Source: CAZCTC01 sp964501335
Lineage (GTDB): Bacteria; Chloroflexota; Anaerolineae; B4-G1; SLSP01
DNA: 64,000 nt
Assembly: GCA_964501335.1 (NCBI GenBank)
Contig: CAZCTC010000002.1
Location: 124,001-188,000, forward strand
Reading direction: 5' to 3'
Positions 25,205-33,416 of the stretch are shown in pieces (within the stretch, counting starts at the first letter, position 1; every line of letters starts with the position of its first letter). The position numbers and the translations under genes are program-made. The notes under the pieces were generated by a model, which was not told the origin of the DNA, did not search any database, and worked only from the letters and a program-made list of their open reading frames with translations.

Positions 25205-25778
25205 TCCGGCCGGCGGATTCCTTTGTAGTGAACGGCTCTACCTGCGCCCGGTAGAACCCGAAGATCTCCCCTGCTTCTATGCCTGGAACAATACGCCTGA
25301 ATTGCGTGATTTGATCGGAGAAAATATGCCGCAAAGCCGCCAGGAACTGACGGACTGGCTGGAACGCAGTCGCCAACGCACCGATCGCGTCTGGTTCACG
25401 GTGGTTTTACGCGAAGGAAATCGTCCCATCGGGGAAGCGGGGCTCCTGCGCTGGTTTCCCGCCTGGCGCACCTCCGATGTCTCCATGATCCTCGGCGACC
25501 CGACAGCCCGGGGACACGGCTATGGAAGCGAAGCCCTTCATCTGCTGCTGGATTATGCCTTCGGAACCCTTAATCTGCACCGGCTGGCCATTGGGGTGGT
25601 CGATTTCAACCATCCCGCCCTACGCTTTTGGGAAAAAGCCGGCTTTAAAACCGAAGGTATTCAGGAACAAGGCTATTATTGCCATCATCGTTATTATAAT
25701 TTCATCATGATGCGGCTGCTGGAAGACGAATATCGCACCCTTTACCCTCCTCAAACTCCCGCAGCACCGGTTGATTGA
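25191..25778 (+). CDS. GNAT-family acetyltransferase (RimJ/RimL type)
   Basis: About 195 residues, start chosen at GTG 25191 because AGGAG lies five bases upstream; an upstream ATG would overlap the alarmone hydrolase far more. The fold is clear: SERLYLRPVEPEDLPCFYAW at the N-terminus, the acetyl-CoA binding motif A region DPTARGHGYGSEAL (about 100-115), and FWEKAGFKTEGIQEQGYY at the end. RimJ/RimL-type members acetylate N-terminal amines of ribosomal or other proteins, or small molecules. The substrate is not identifiable. Coupling to an alarmone hydrolase hints at a growth-control context. Confidence 0.85.
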   Translation: MNHPNPAGGFLCSERLYLRPVEPEDLPCFYAWNNTPELRDLIGENMPQSRQELTDWLERSRQRTDRVWFTVVLREGNRPIGEAGLLRWFPAWRTSDVSMILGDPTARGHGYGSEALHLLLDYAFGTLNLHRLAIGVVDFNHPALRFWEKAGFKTEGIQEQGYYCHHRYYNFIMMRLLEDEYRTLYPPQTPAAPVD

Positions 25779-25838
25779 GCGGCGGCCCGGTCTGCGCCCC
25801 TCTCTATCAGCATCGTAAAAGTCATAACGGAGGAAATC

Positions 25839-26240
25839 ATGGAAACCACACCACAACGCAATGCTGATTATCCCGAATTGTACGGATTCCCCCAAGATAC
25901 CACGACGACGGCCATGCTCTATTGGATGGGAGAGGATTATGTCGATTTCATTGTCCAGGGCCTGATAGAAAGCCTCAGCCGACAGGATCCCGATATGCGC
26001 CTGTTGGCTCTGGAATGCCTGCGCGGCCCGGATTTCCGCTCGGCGGTTCAACAACACAGCGGCTTGATCACAGAGCAAACCGTCTCCTTTCGCATCCGCG
26101 TCCTGGCTCACGATTCAATCCAACAGCTCTGGCAAATGGCCGTGAAAATGGACTATGTAGTCGAAGATCTCAACACCGATGAAATCAGCGTAACGCTCAA
26201 TTGCGACATCGAACACGCAGAATTAATGCCGGTCCAATAA
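25839..26240 (+). CDS. Hypothetical acidic protein
   Basis: A 133-residue soluble protein preceded by GGAGG and about 60 bases downstream of the acetyltransferase. It is rich in Asp/Glu and has helical segments (YVDFIVQGLIESLSRQDPDM, RIRVLAHDSIQQLWQMAVKM). No recognised domain. It may be the third gene of the same unit. Confidence 0.6.
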   Translation: METTPQRNADYPELYGFPQDTTTTAMLYWMGEDYVDFIVQGLIESLSRQDPDMRLLALECLRGPDFRSAVQQHSGLITEQTVSFRIRVLAHDSIQQLWQMAVKMDYVVEDLNTDEISVTLNCDIEHAELMPVQ

Positions 26241-26261
26241 ATAATCCATCTGTCCCCATCC

Positions 26262-26480
26262 GGCACGACGCATTGAGCCCTCCAAAAGCCTCCTGCGGGA
26301 CGCTAAAAATACCGACCGATATGATCTCTGTCCAGAAAACAAGGAAAAAGCACGCTCATTTTTCGGCGGCTTCAGAAAGCCGCCGAAAAATGAACAAAAA
26401 AACTCTCTCTGCCTGCTTCGCACGGCGCGGCGCATGGAGCCAACAACAACCGCCTGCGAGACGCTAAAATGCTGACGATA
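26262..26480. repeat. Composite intergenic repeat: hairpin 26357-26392 with conserved arms on both sides
   Basis: A perfect hairpin (CATTTTTCGGCGGCTT, loop CAGA, complement) is followed by AACTCTCTCTGCC-CTTCGCAC-GCGGCGC and GACGCTAAAA; a second arm with GCGGGACGCTAAAA precedes the hairpin. It is one member of the family described in the findings and fills the gap before the solute-binding protein gene. Confidence 0.8.
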
Positions 26481-26527
26481 CAGATCGTCTCTTCTCATAC
26501 AAGCTTTACGTTTCAGAAAGGAGTACC

Positions 26528-28801
26528 ATGCATAGAGTTAGATTATGGCGATTCTTTTTGATCATGGGAGCAGTATTGCTGGGCTTCAGCCTGGCAACAC
26601 AAAGTTCCGCCACCTCGCTGCCGGCACCCCAGGCCACCCCCATCCCCCAGGAAATCGTCATCCAGCTCGGCTCCGAACCGGCCTCCCTCTATCTCTATGA
26701 TCCTGATGCCGGCATCGCTGCCGCCCAAATCCGCAGCGCCTTAATGGAAGGGCCTTACATCGGCCCGGATTATCACCGTCAGGCGCCGATCCTGACTGAA
26801 ATTCCCGAAATGGGGGGCCCCCATGCCCGCCTGATCCCCATCACGGTCACCGCCGGCATGACGGTGGTCAACGACGCCGGCGATCTGATCACGCTCACGG
26901 CCGGTTCCCGGGTCCGCCCCGCCGGTTGTCGTTACCTCGGCTGCGCCGTGACCTTCACCGGCGCCTCGCTGGTCATGGAACAATGGATCGTCACCTACAC
27001 GCTCCGGCCCACCATCCGCTGGTCCGACGGCATGACCCTCACCGCCCTCGATTCCGTCTACGGCAAAGTCATCGCCTGCAATGCAGCCACGGCCGCCGCC
27101 CCCAAAGACATTTGCCAGCGTACCAGCTCCTATTACGCCATCGACGATCTGTCGGCCAAATGGACCGGCGTCCCCGGCTTCCTGGATCGCACCTATAACC
27201 TGCACTTCTGGACGCCTTTGCCCTACCATGTCCTCAGCCATACCACCGCCTCCGAAATCCTCAGCGGCTCTTACGGCCGGGCCCCGCTCGGCTGGGGCCC
27301 TTTCCGCATCACCGAATGGATCACCAACGACCACATTACCGTTGAACGCAATCCCTATTACTGGCGCACCGGCTATCCGCTCCTCGATAAAATCACCTTC
27401 CGTTTCCAGGGCGATGCCTACCACGAAATGCTGCTCGGCAACGTTCAGGTCGCCACCTACGACAACCCCGCCGGCGCTGACCATCGCTCCGAACTGTTGC
27501 TCCCCCAAAACAAACCCGGCGCCTTGATTTACTGGAGACCCTCCACCATTCTCGAACACATGGACTTCAATATGCAGCCGGAAACCATCCGCTATCCCTT
27601 CTTCACGGATCGCCTGGTCCGTATCGCCATCGCCTATGCCGTCGACAAACAAACTATCCTCGACACGCTCTACGATGGACTCGGTGAAGTCGCCACCAGC
27701 TATGTCATCACCCGCCATCCCGTCTTCACCGAAGGAATCACCTACCCCTACAGCCCCGTCATGGCCACCCGCATGCTGACCACTGCCGGCTGGGCCGACA
27801 GCAACGGCGATGGTATTATGGAAAAATTCGGACAACCCTTACATTTCACCCACACCACCACCACGGCTCCCGAACGCATCACCCTGACCACCTTGATCCA
27901 GCAAAACCTGGCCGCAGTCGGGATCTCCATGACGCTCCAATACTCCCCCTCCAACCAGTTCTTCACCCCGGGCGAAAACAGTCTCCTCTTCGGTCGCCAC
28001 TTCGACAGTGTAAACTTCGCCTGGGCCTACGACACCTGGAATCCCGCCTGCGAGATCTATATGAGCGATCAAATTCCCAATTCCACCAATAACTGGACCG
28101 GATCTAATGTCGCTGCCTACAACAGTTCCGCCTATGACGGCAACTGCTCGGCAGCCCGTACCACCTTCACACCCAGTCTGGCCCTGGCCAACCATCAGGA
28201 AACCGGCCGCCGGTTGAGCGAGGATCTCCCCATCATCCCCCTCTACTTCCGCCCGGAAATCGGCATCGCTTCGCCCGTAATTGAAGCCGCCGAACCCTCC
28301 CTCGATCCCGGCGAAACCAGCGAACTCTGGAATGTCTGGGCCTGGAGCGTCGCCGCCTCGGTGATCGTTCCTCCACCCTATACCACCACCCTCACCGCCG
28401 CCCACGAAACCTTCCATGCCGTCATTCCCAGCAACTCCTTCACCCAATCCGTCTACGTCACCCATACCGCCCGCCTGATCGGCAATCTCTTATCCGCCGG
28501 CCAGCGCTCCCTGGGAACAGGACACCAGCTCTCTATGGCCACCTTTGACGGCCTCAGCGCCAGACCCGACATCAGTTACACGATGGTCTTGAGCTACAGT
28601 GACGCCGCCGTGTCGGCCACCGGGCTGCGCGAATCCAGTCTGCAACTCTATTACTACACCGGCCGGGGTTGGGCGCCGGTCGCCGACAGCACCCTCGATA
28701 TGCGCCGTAACACCATCACAGCCAAAACCAATTCCACCGGCCTCTTCGCTATCATGGGCGACACCCGACTCTACCTGCCCATTGTGATGAAGACCAAATA
28801 G
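26528..28801 (+). CDS. Peptide/nickel-type ABC transporter solute-binding protein (family 5)
   Basis: A 757-residue secreted protein. The signal peptide is clear (WRFFLIMGAVLLGFSLATQ). The body follows the SBP_bac_5 plan: EPASLYLYDPDAGI, then TLRPTIRWSDGMTLTALDSV, the YGRAPLGWGPFRITEWIT region, ERNPYYWRTGYPLLDKI, and RIAIAYAVDKQTI. Such proteins deliver oligopeptides or similar ligands to an ABC permease. No permease or ATPase genes lie next to it, so it is an orphan. After the binding domain there is an extra beta-rich C-terminal domain (about 630-750) ending RLYLPIVMKTK, a tail also found in the DUF11 protein at 61174. AAAGGAG precedes the ATG. Confidence 0.88.
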   Translation: MHRVRLWRFFLIMGAVLLGFSLATQSSATSLPAPQATPIPQEIVIQLGSEPASLYLYDPDAGIAAAQIRSALMEGPYIGPDYHRQAPILTEIPEMGGPHARLIPITVTAGMTVVNDAGDLITLTAGSRVRPAGCRYLGCAVTFTGASLVMEQWIVTYTLRPTIRWSDGMTLTALDSVYGKVIACNAATAAAPKDICQRTSSYYAIDDLSAKWTGVPGFLDRTYNLHFWTPLPYHVLSHTTASEILSGSYGRAPLGWGPFRITEWITNDHITVERNPYYWRTGYPLLDKITFRFQGDAYHEMLLGNVQVATYDNPAGADHRSELLLPQNKPGALIYWRPSTILEHMDFNMQPETIRYPFFTDRLVRIAIAYAVDKQTILDTLYDGLGEVATSYVITRHPVFTEGITYPYSPVMATRMLTTAGWADSNGDGIMEKFGQPLHFTHTTTTAPERITLTTLIQQNLAAVGISMTLQYSPSNQFFTPGENSLLFGRHFDSVNFAWAYDTWNPACEIYMSDQIPNSTNNWTGSNVAAYNSSAYDGNCSAARTTFTPSLALANHQETGRRLSEDLPIIPLYFRPEIGIASPVIEAAEPSLDPGETSELWNVWAWSVAASVIVPPPYTTTLTAAHETFHAVIPSNSFTQSVYVTHTARLIGNLLSAGQRSLGTGHQLSMATFDGLSARPDISYTMVLSYSDAAVSATGLRESSLQLYYYTGRGWAPVADSTLDMRRNTITAKTNSTGLFAIMGDTRLYLPIVMKTK

Positions 28802-28823
28802 GCTGTTTCCTGACCGCACTATA

Positions 28824-28858
28824 TTTTCGCGCGCCCCTGCAGAAGGGGCGCGCGAAAA
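28824..28858. terminator. Hairpin terminator after the solute-binding protein gene
   Basis: TTTTCGCGCGCCCCT pairs with AGGGGCGCGCGAAAA; T- and A-runs on both sides allow termination in either direction. It is a member of the hairpin family with a different loop. Confidence 0.7.
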
Positions 28859-28913
28859 CTTAAACAAAAAACGCTCTACAGATCGGGATCTTTTACCCCA
28901 GGAGCCCTGCCGG

Positions 28914-30032
28914 ATGAAAAAAGAACTCATCTTAAAAGAAATCGAATCCAACCTGCAAAAACAAAATCGACTTCTCTACCTCCCCAAACGCGGCCTCCGC
29001 ACCCTCCCTGACGAAATTGCCCGACTCACCCATCTGGAAGAACTGATTCTCGACCATAACGGCCTGACCACCCTGCCCGAATGGCTGGGAGAACTCAAAA
29101 ATCTGAAAAAACTCTTCATCAACAACAATAAACTGAAGAAATTGCCCTCATCGCTGGGCCGATTGGAAAAGCTGGAAACTCTTCATCTGACCGGCAACCA
29201 GCTCACGACCTTCTTCGACCACGGAGAACAACTCCTCAGTTTAAAAGAGCTAAAACTCAATGAAAATCAATTGACCACCATCCCGGCCTGGCTGGGAAAG
29301 CTCCCCAATCTGGAAGAACTCAATCTCGAACAGAATCAAATCACCTACCTGCCCCCGGCGCTTCAATTTCCTCAACTAAAAAGCCTGATCCTCTATCGCA
29401 ACCGGCTCTCTGAATTGCCGGAATTCCAGCCCGGATTCCAGAAATTACAACGGCTTGAACTGGGCGCCAACCAGCTGCTTCACAACCTGGAAGCGCTGGG
29501 TCAGTTGCCCGCCTTACAATATCTCAGCCTCGACCGCAATCAATTACAGACCCTGCCGGAATCCCTGGGCCGTCTTTCCCAATTGACCTCTTTCACAGCC
29601 CGTTACAACCGGTTAAGCGCCCTGCCCGAGTCTCTGGGGCAGTTAAAGAACCTGGAAAGCCTCTTCCTCAGAGAAAATGCTCTCCAATCCTTACCCGAAT
29701 CCATCGGCCAACTCACCGAATTACACTACCTCGAAGTAGGCAACAATCAGCTCACCGCCCTGCCGGAATCCCTCGGCCGGCTGCCAAAGCTGGAAACGCT
29801 CGATCTTGACTTCAATCAGCTGCAAAACCTTCCGCCATCGCTGGGCCGGCTTTCCAATCTGAGAAATCTCTTTCTCGAACACAACCAACTGACCTCTCTA
29901 CCGCCATCCCTCGCCGATCTCGTCAACCTGAACAGCTTCCGAGCATCCCACAATCCCCTGCCCGTCCCGCCGGAATTGCTCGCCCGCCCGGATGCCTTAC
30001 AAGAGATCCTGAAATCGCTGCCGGCAACGTAA
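28914..30032 (+). CDS. Leucine-rich repeat protein
   Basis: A 372-residue protein built from about 14 tandem leucine-rich repeats of 23 residues (pattern LxxLxxLxLxxNxLxxLPxxLGxL), from about residue 20 to 360. There is no signal peptide or membrane helix, so it is probably cytosolic. Such repeats form a curved solenoid that binds other proteins. Repeats with LPESLG resemble the plant/bacterial PIRL-type consensus. No enzymatic domain is attached and no partner is evident nearby. Confidence 0.9.
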   Translation: MKKELILKEIESNLQKQNRLLYLPKRGLRTLPDEIARLTHLEELILDHNGLTTLPEWLGELKNLKKLFINNNKLKKLPSSLGRLEKLETLHLTGNQLTTFFDHGEQLLSLKELKLNENQLTTIPAWLGKLPNLEELNLEQNQITYLPPALQFPQLKSLILYRNRLSELPEFQPGFQKLQRLELGANQLLHNLEALGQLPALQYLSLDRNQLQTLPESLGRLSQLTSFTARYNRLSALPESLGQLKNLESLFLRENALQSLPESIGQLTELHYLEVGNNQLTALPESLGRLPKLETLDLDFNQLQNLPPSLGRLSNLRNLFLEHNQLTSLPPSLADLVNLNSFRASHNPLPVPPELLARPDALQEILKSLPAT

Positions 30033-30046
30033 CTCTCATAAAAAAC

Positions 30047-30080
30047 AATGTACGCGTGCTCTCAAGAGCACGCGTACATT
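30047..30080. terminator. Bidirectional hairpin between convergent genes
   Basis: AATGTACGCGTGCTC pairs perfectly with GAGCACGCGTACATT over a TCAA loop. It lies between the convergent leucine-rich repeat gene (plus) and the YcxB-like gene (minus). Confidence 0.75.
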
Positions 30081-30104
30081 ACCTTATTCTCCCACCTGAT
30101 TAAA

Positions 30105-30629
30105 TCAGAAAATTCCCCAGGGCTTCTTTGCCGGTTTGACATGGTGATGCACCAATCCTCGAAAAGCCATCCAATCTGCATCGCTTTGAAAGAAGCTGCG
30201 CGGGAAATACTGGAATAAATTCTTCTGCGAATAAAGCATAACCAACACCTCGCTCTCTTTGAATTCCAAAAAGCGGCTCCATTTCGTTTCATTGACGGCA
30301 TCGACCGTCTTACTGGTAATCGAATCTTCCGTAATCATGCCCCGCACTTCTTCCACCCCATGTCCCCGGTCATAATTCTTCCCTGCATTCCATAAAATAA
30401 AAAATTGAAACATTCGGCTGAGTGCAAAACAGAAGGTAATTACCATCATCAGAACCTTTTCTACTTCGATCTTCTGAAATAGAGAAAAAAACAGACAAGA
30501 AAACGGCACCATCACCAAACCCGCCACCACAAGATTAAACACTTCCGACCATCGGGTAATATTAAAATGCAACCGATACGCCGCCACCCACTCATCCCGA
30601 CGAATCAACCCACCATACGGAATTTCCAT
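30105..30629 (-). CDS. YcxB-like membrane protein
   Basis: A 174-residue protein with two transmembrane segments (about 31-52, FNLVVAGLVMVPFSCLFFSL, and 60-77). The soluble C-terminal half, with VNETKWSRFLEFKESEVLVM followed by LYSQKNLFQYFPRSFF, matches the YcxB-like domain, whose function is not known. GGAG lies seven bases before the ATG. It follows the 92-residue membrane protein by ten bases. Confidence 0.7.
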   Translation of the reverse strand: MEIPYGGLIRRDEWVAAYRLHFNITRWSEVFNLVVAGLVMVPFSCLFFSLFQKIEVEKVLMMVITFCFALSRMFQFFILWNAGKNYDRGHGVEEVRGMITEDSITSKTVDAVNETKWSRFLEFKESEVLVMLYSQKNLFQYFPRSFFQSDADWMAFRGLVHHHVKPAKKPWGIF

Positions 30630-30639
30630 GCAAAGCTCC

Positions 30640-30918
30640 TCACTTCCCGAAGAAAATCGCCCCTAAAAAGGCCAGATAGACCCCCAACGAAATCAACGCA
30701 ATCACGTCGGCGGGACCGTTCCCGCCGGCGCCCCGCACCAGACACGAAAGCCCCAACAACACCCAGACCACCGAATGAAACCAGCGCAAAATAAAATAAC
30801 GCACACCTCCCGCCTCCGCCGGCATCCGCCCCTTAGGCAGCACAAAATTAAAAATCAGCGCCACCACCAAACAAAGTCCCCCCCAGATATAAAAAGAAAT
30901 CCCTAAAAACTGCGCCAT
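30640..30918 (-). CDS. Small membrane protein with three predicted helices
   Basis: A 92-residue protein with hydrophobic segments at about 5-24 (LGISFYIWGGLCLVVALIFN), 43-62 and 70-88. No recognised domain. It is the first gene of a two-gene unit with the YcxB-like protein. Confidence 0.6.
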   Translation of the reverse strand: MAQFLGISFYIWGGLCLVVALIFNFVLPKGRMPAEAGGVRYFILRWFHSVVWVLLGLSCLVRGAGGNGPADVIALISLGVYLAFLGAIFFGK

Positions 30919-31073
30919 CCGCTAACACTCCTTTCCACGGTTAATCTCCCCCTATTTTTTTGTGTGTGTTTGTGCCGCCCCGACTGGTGAATTAATAATC
31001 CCAAACCAGAGAAAAAATAAATCGTCTCTCTTTCTTCTCTGTGCCCTCTGTGTCTCGGTGGTGAAATCTCTCT

Positions 31074-31574
31074 TCACTCCGTCCCCAACTCAGCCAGCAA
31101 CCGCATCCTTTCCTCTGCCTTGACCGCCCGCTCCGCCTCATGGATCAACTTGTTCAGGCTGCACCGTCGCCGCAGCGGCGCATTGGGCGGCAAATAGCCC
31201 GGCGGCAGCACTGTGGGCTGACTGTTGAGAGAGATATTGAAACAGGGCGCCCAGTGCTGGATCAACTCCCGCTCCGCCGCATTGAGATCGTGCCCCACAT
31301 GCTCAAATCGGGCCGATTGCGAACTCATCAACTCGATCGTAAACTTCATCGAAGCGGGCCAGTTACACCACACAAACCGCCCCACCACCGAATGCCCCTT
31401 AAAACCACCCCGTAAGTGCTCCCAGACCCGCCCAAACGCCAGATAGGATTGCCCTACATAGAAAACGGCCTTATCATCCCTAAACAAATACAAATCCAGC
31501 TCCCGCCAATCTCCCGGACATTCCTCAACCAGCAAGAAACGCTTCAACGGAATAACAACAGACGACTCATTCAT
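31074..31574 (-). CDS. GIY-YIG nuclease-like protein
   Basis: A 166-residue protein. The start of the domain, LDLYLFRDDKAVFYVGQSYL (about 27-46), follows the GIY-YIG pattern with Leu for the first Ile position and YVG for YIG. RVWEHLRGG supplies the conserved Arg-His region and ERELIQHWAPCFNISL supplies the catalytic Glu and the final Asn. Members cut DNA in repair or restriction, but several stand-alone families have no proven role. It lies 12 bases after the stop of the lipoprotein gene, in the same direction. Confidence 0.75.
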   Translation of the reverse strand: MNESSVVIPLKRFLLVEECPGDWRELDLYLFRDDKAVFYVGQSYLAFGRVWEHLRGGFKGHSVVGRFVWCNWPASMKFTIELMSSQSARFEHVGHDLNAAERELIQHWAPCFNISLNSQPTVLPPGYLPPNAPLRRRCSLNKLIHEAERAVKAEERMRLLAELGTE

Positions 31575-31586
31575 GAATAAAACCCT

Positions 31587-32390
31587 TTACTTCAAAGCTC
31601 CCCGGGCCAGCTCAGCGATCTCGGCATTCTCCGATTCAGTCAACCTTCGCAGCAACGGCGTAATCTCTTCCCGCTCCACCGTTTCCGAATATCCCACCGC
31701 GGCCGCGGCCTCCGGATGGCTCCGCAAATAGTACAGCCACTCAAACGTCAGCCTCACATGATAGGGATTATCTCCCTGCAGCCCCTCTTTCAGCCCGTCG
31801 AGCCGACTCCAACTGCTGCAATTTTCCGCCCACCACCGCCGGGCCTGCTCCGCCGCCGTGCGCCGCGTCTCCTGCATCGTCTCCGCATCCACATTCGAAG
31901 AATCCGAAGTCAAAAAACTCGACCTTAAAAAACCGAAATCCTGAAAAGTAATCCGCTCCAGCACCCATCCCGTCCGCATCGTCAGCCAATCCAGCTCGTA
32001 AAAGATAACCCAACCATCACGTCCATGAAAGCGGCTGGCCCCTGGATAAATCAACAAATCCGCCGTATTGACCAGCTTCACATACTCATCCCGCTCCAAC
32101 AACGCGATCAAAGCCGGAATGGACTCCTCCCCGCGCGCCACCAGAGCCTCCGACGCTTCATAAACCGTCTCCCAATCAGCCTGAGCCAATTGATTCGCCA
32201 GCGCCACCGTCTCCGCCGAAGCCGCCGGACAGCCATCCCCAACCGTGTCCGGCATCTCTGTAACGGCAGCAATCGGCATCGTCGTCGCCGTTACCGGCAT
32301 CATCTCCCCCGCCGGCATGACCGTCCCTTGCTCCGTACATCCCACCACCACAAACCCCACAAAGCAAAGCAAAACCTTCCGAAAATTCAT
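31587..32390 (-). CDS. Lipoprotein with HEAT-like helices
   Basis: A 267-residue protein with a lipoprotein signal (VLLCFVGFVVVGC, lipobox VVGC at about 15-18), a Thr/Met/Pro-rich linker, and a helical body. Two parts resemble HEAT-type repeats: ALVARGEESIPALIALLERD and EITPLLRRLTESENAEIAEL. It is probably anchored outside the membrane. No enzyme motif is present. Confidence 0.65.
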   Translation of the reverse strand: MNFRKVLLCFVGFVVVGCTEQGTVMPAGEMMPVTATTMPIAAVTEMPDTVGDGCPAASAETVALANQLAQADWETVYEASEALVARGEESIPALIALLERDEYVKLVNTADLLIYPGASRFHGRDGWVIFYELDWLTMRTGWVLERITFQDFGFLRSSFLTSDSSNVDAETMQETRRTAAEQARRWWAENCSSWSRLDGLKEGLQGDNPYHVRLTFEWLYYLRSHPEAAAAVGYSETVEREEITPLLRRLTESENAEIAELARGALK

Positions 32391-32479
32391 CTCTCCCTCT
32401 CGCCTTCCTCACATAATTAATGGTTGGGGGAATTTGCTATAGTGCATTAACAGGTGTCGTCCCCTGCATAGCATCCTAT

Positions 32480-33360
32480 CCGGAAAATAGGGCTCTATGA
32501 TAAGGGCCGGGCCTTTTAACGCCCCGCAAATGATCCTTTCTTGGCCAGATACGACGCGCTGTGCGAAGCAGGAAAGAGAGTTTTTTATTTATGTTTTTGC
32601 GCGCATCAGAATGCGCGCAAAAACATAGGCTTTTCCAGAACCGCACAGGCGACGCAGGCTGTCTACTGTCTACTTGCTTCGGGATGCCGCCCCCGCATGG
32701 CCTTCTGTCCTGAAAATAGCCGGGATTTTTATCGCAGATCGAAGATGTTGTAAACAGACGCAAAGAAGCAAAGACGCAGAGCCAGAGAAAATAATTTATC
32801 CCTCTCTGCGTCTCTCTGCGATCTCTCCGCCTCTGCGTTAAAATCTGGTTCTGAATTTTCATCCTTCAGGGTGTCCACCCTTCATGGCCATCTGTCCTGA
32901 AAATAGGCGGGATTAAGGTGCGACGCACTTTCTACCCATAGAACCGACAATTCAAACGGCCCCACGTTAGAAAAAGTTCCCTATCCTTGCAAGATCGTAG
33001 TGCGTTGCACCTCTTTGAGAAATCCTCCGCACCCGCAAACGGCTCTTTCCCCGTAAAACACGACGCACTGTACGAAGCAGGGAGAGAGTTTTTTATTCAT
33101 AATTTCGGCGGCTTCAGAAAGCCGCCGAAATTATAAGCTTTTTTTGTCTCCGTCGCATGAGCAGGCGCCTTCCTGTCGTGCATTCTCAGCCCCAAAGGGG
33201 CGACCTCAAGGCAGCCTGGGGTGAAACCCCAGGAAACCGTATGGGAAAAATCCATTTTCCTCCCTCGCAGTACCACCCCCAGCCTTGTAGCGTCCTGCAA
33301 CAGATGTTTTCCCGACGCAATACGCCGCGCTGGATAGGCAGAGAGTTTTCAGGCTGTCTC
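32480..33360. repeat. About 1 kb of interspersed repeats with no supported gene
   Basis: The gap 32391-33416 contains two hairpin-family members (32591-32626 with TTTTTGCGCGCAT stems; 33099-33134 with ATTTCGGCGGCTT stems; both CAGA loops), each preceded by an arm containing GCCCCGCAAATGAT or CCGTAAAACACGACGCACTG and AGAGAGTTTTTTATT. It also holds a CTACTGT repeat (near 32660), CTCTGCG tracts (32758-32850), a partly repeated CCTTCTGTCCTGAAAATAG-type phrase (32700 and 32890) and a GGGGCGACC element (33195). Short frames here were judged non-coding. Confidence 0.75.
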
Positions 33361-33416
33361 CTTCCCCTGCGTTAAATCTGAATTTCCATAGCCCCCAGCC
33401 AACATATCATTACGTT

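Noticed and set aside
26741..27835. 364-residue open frame antisense to the solute-binding protein gene
   Set aside because: Same cause: composition mirror of a real gene, rich in Gly and Asp, no ribosome site and no recognisable domain.
32591..32626. Interpretation of the hairpins as ordinary terminators only
   Set aside because: Many do sit at gene ends, but the conserved flanking arm, tandem copies and covarying cores need a further explanation, so they are annotated as a repeat family.
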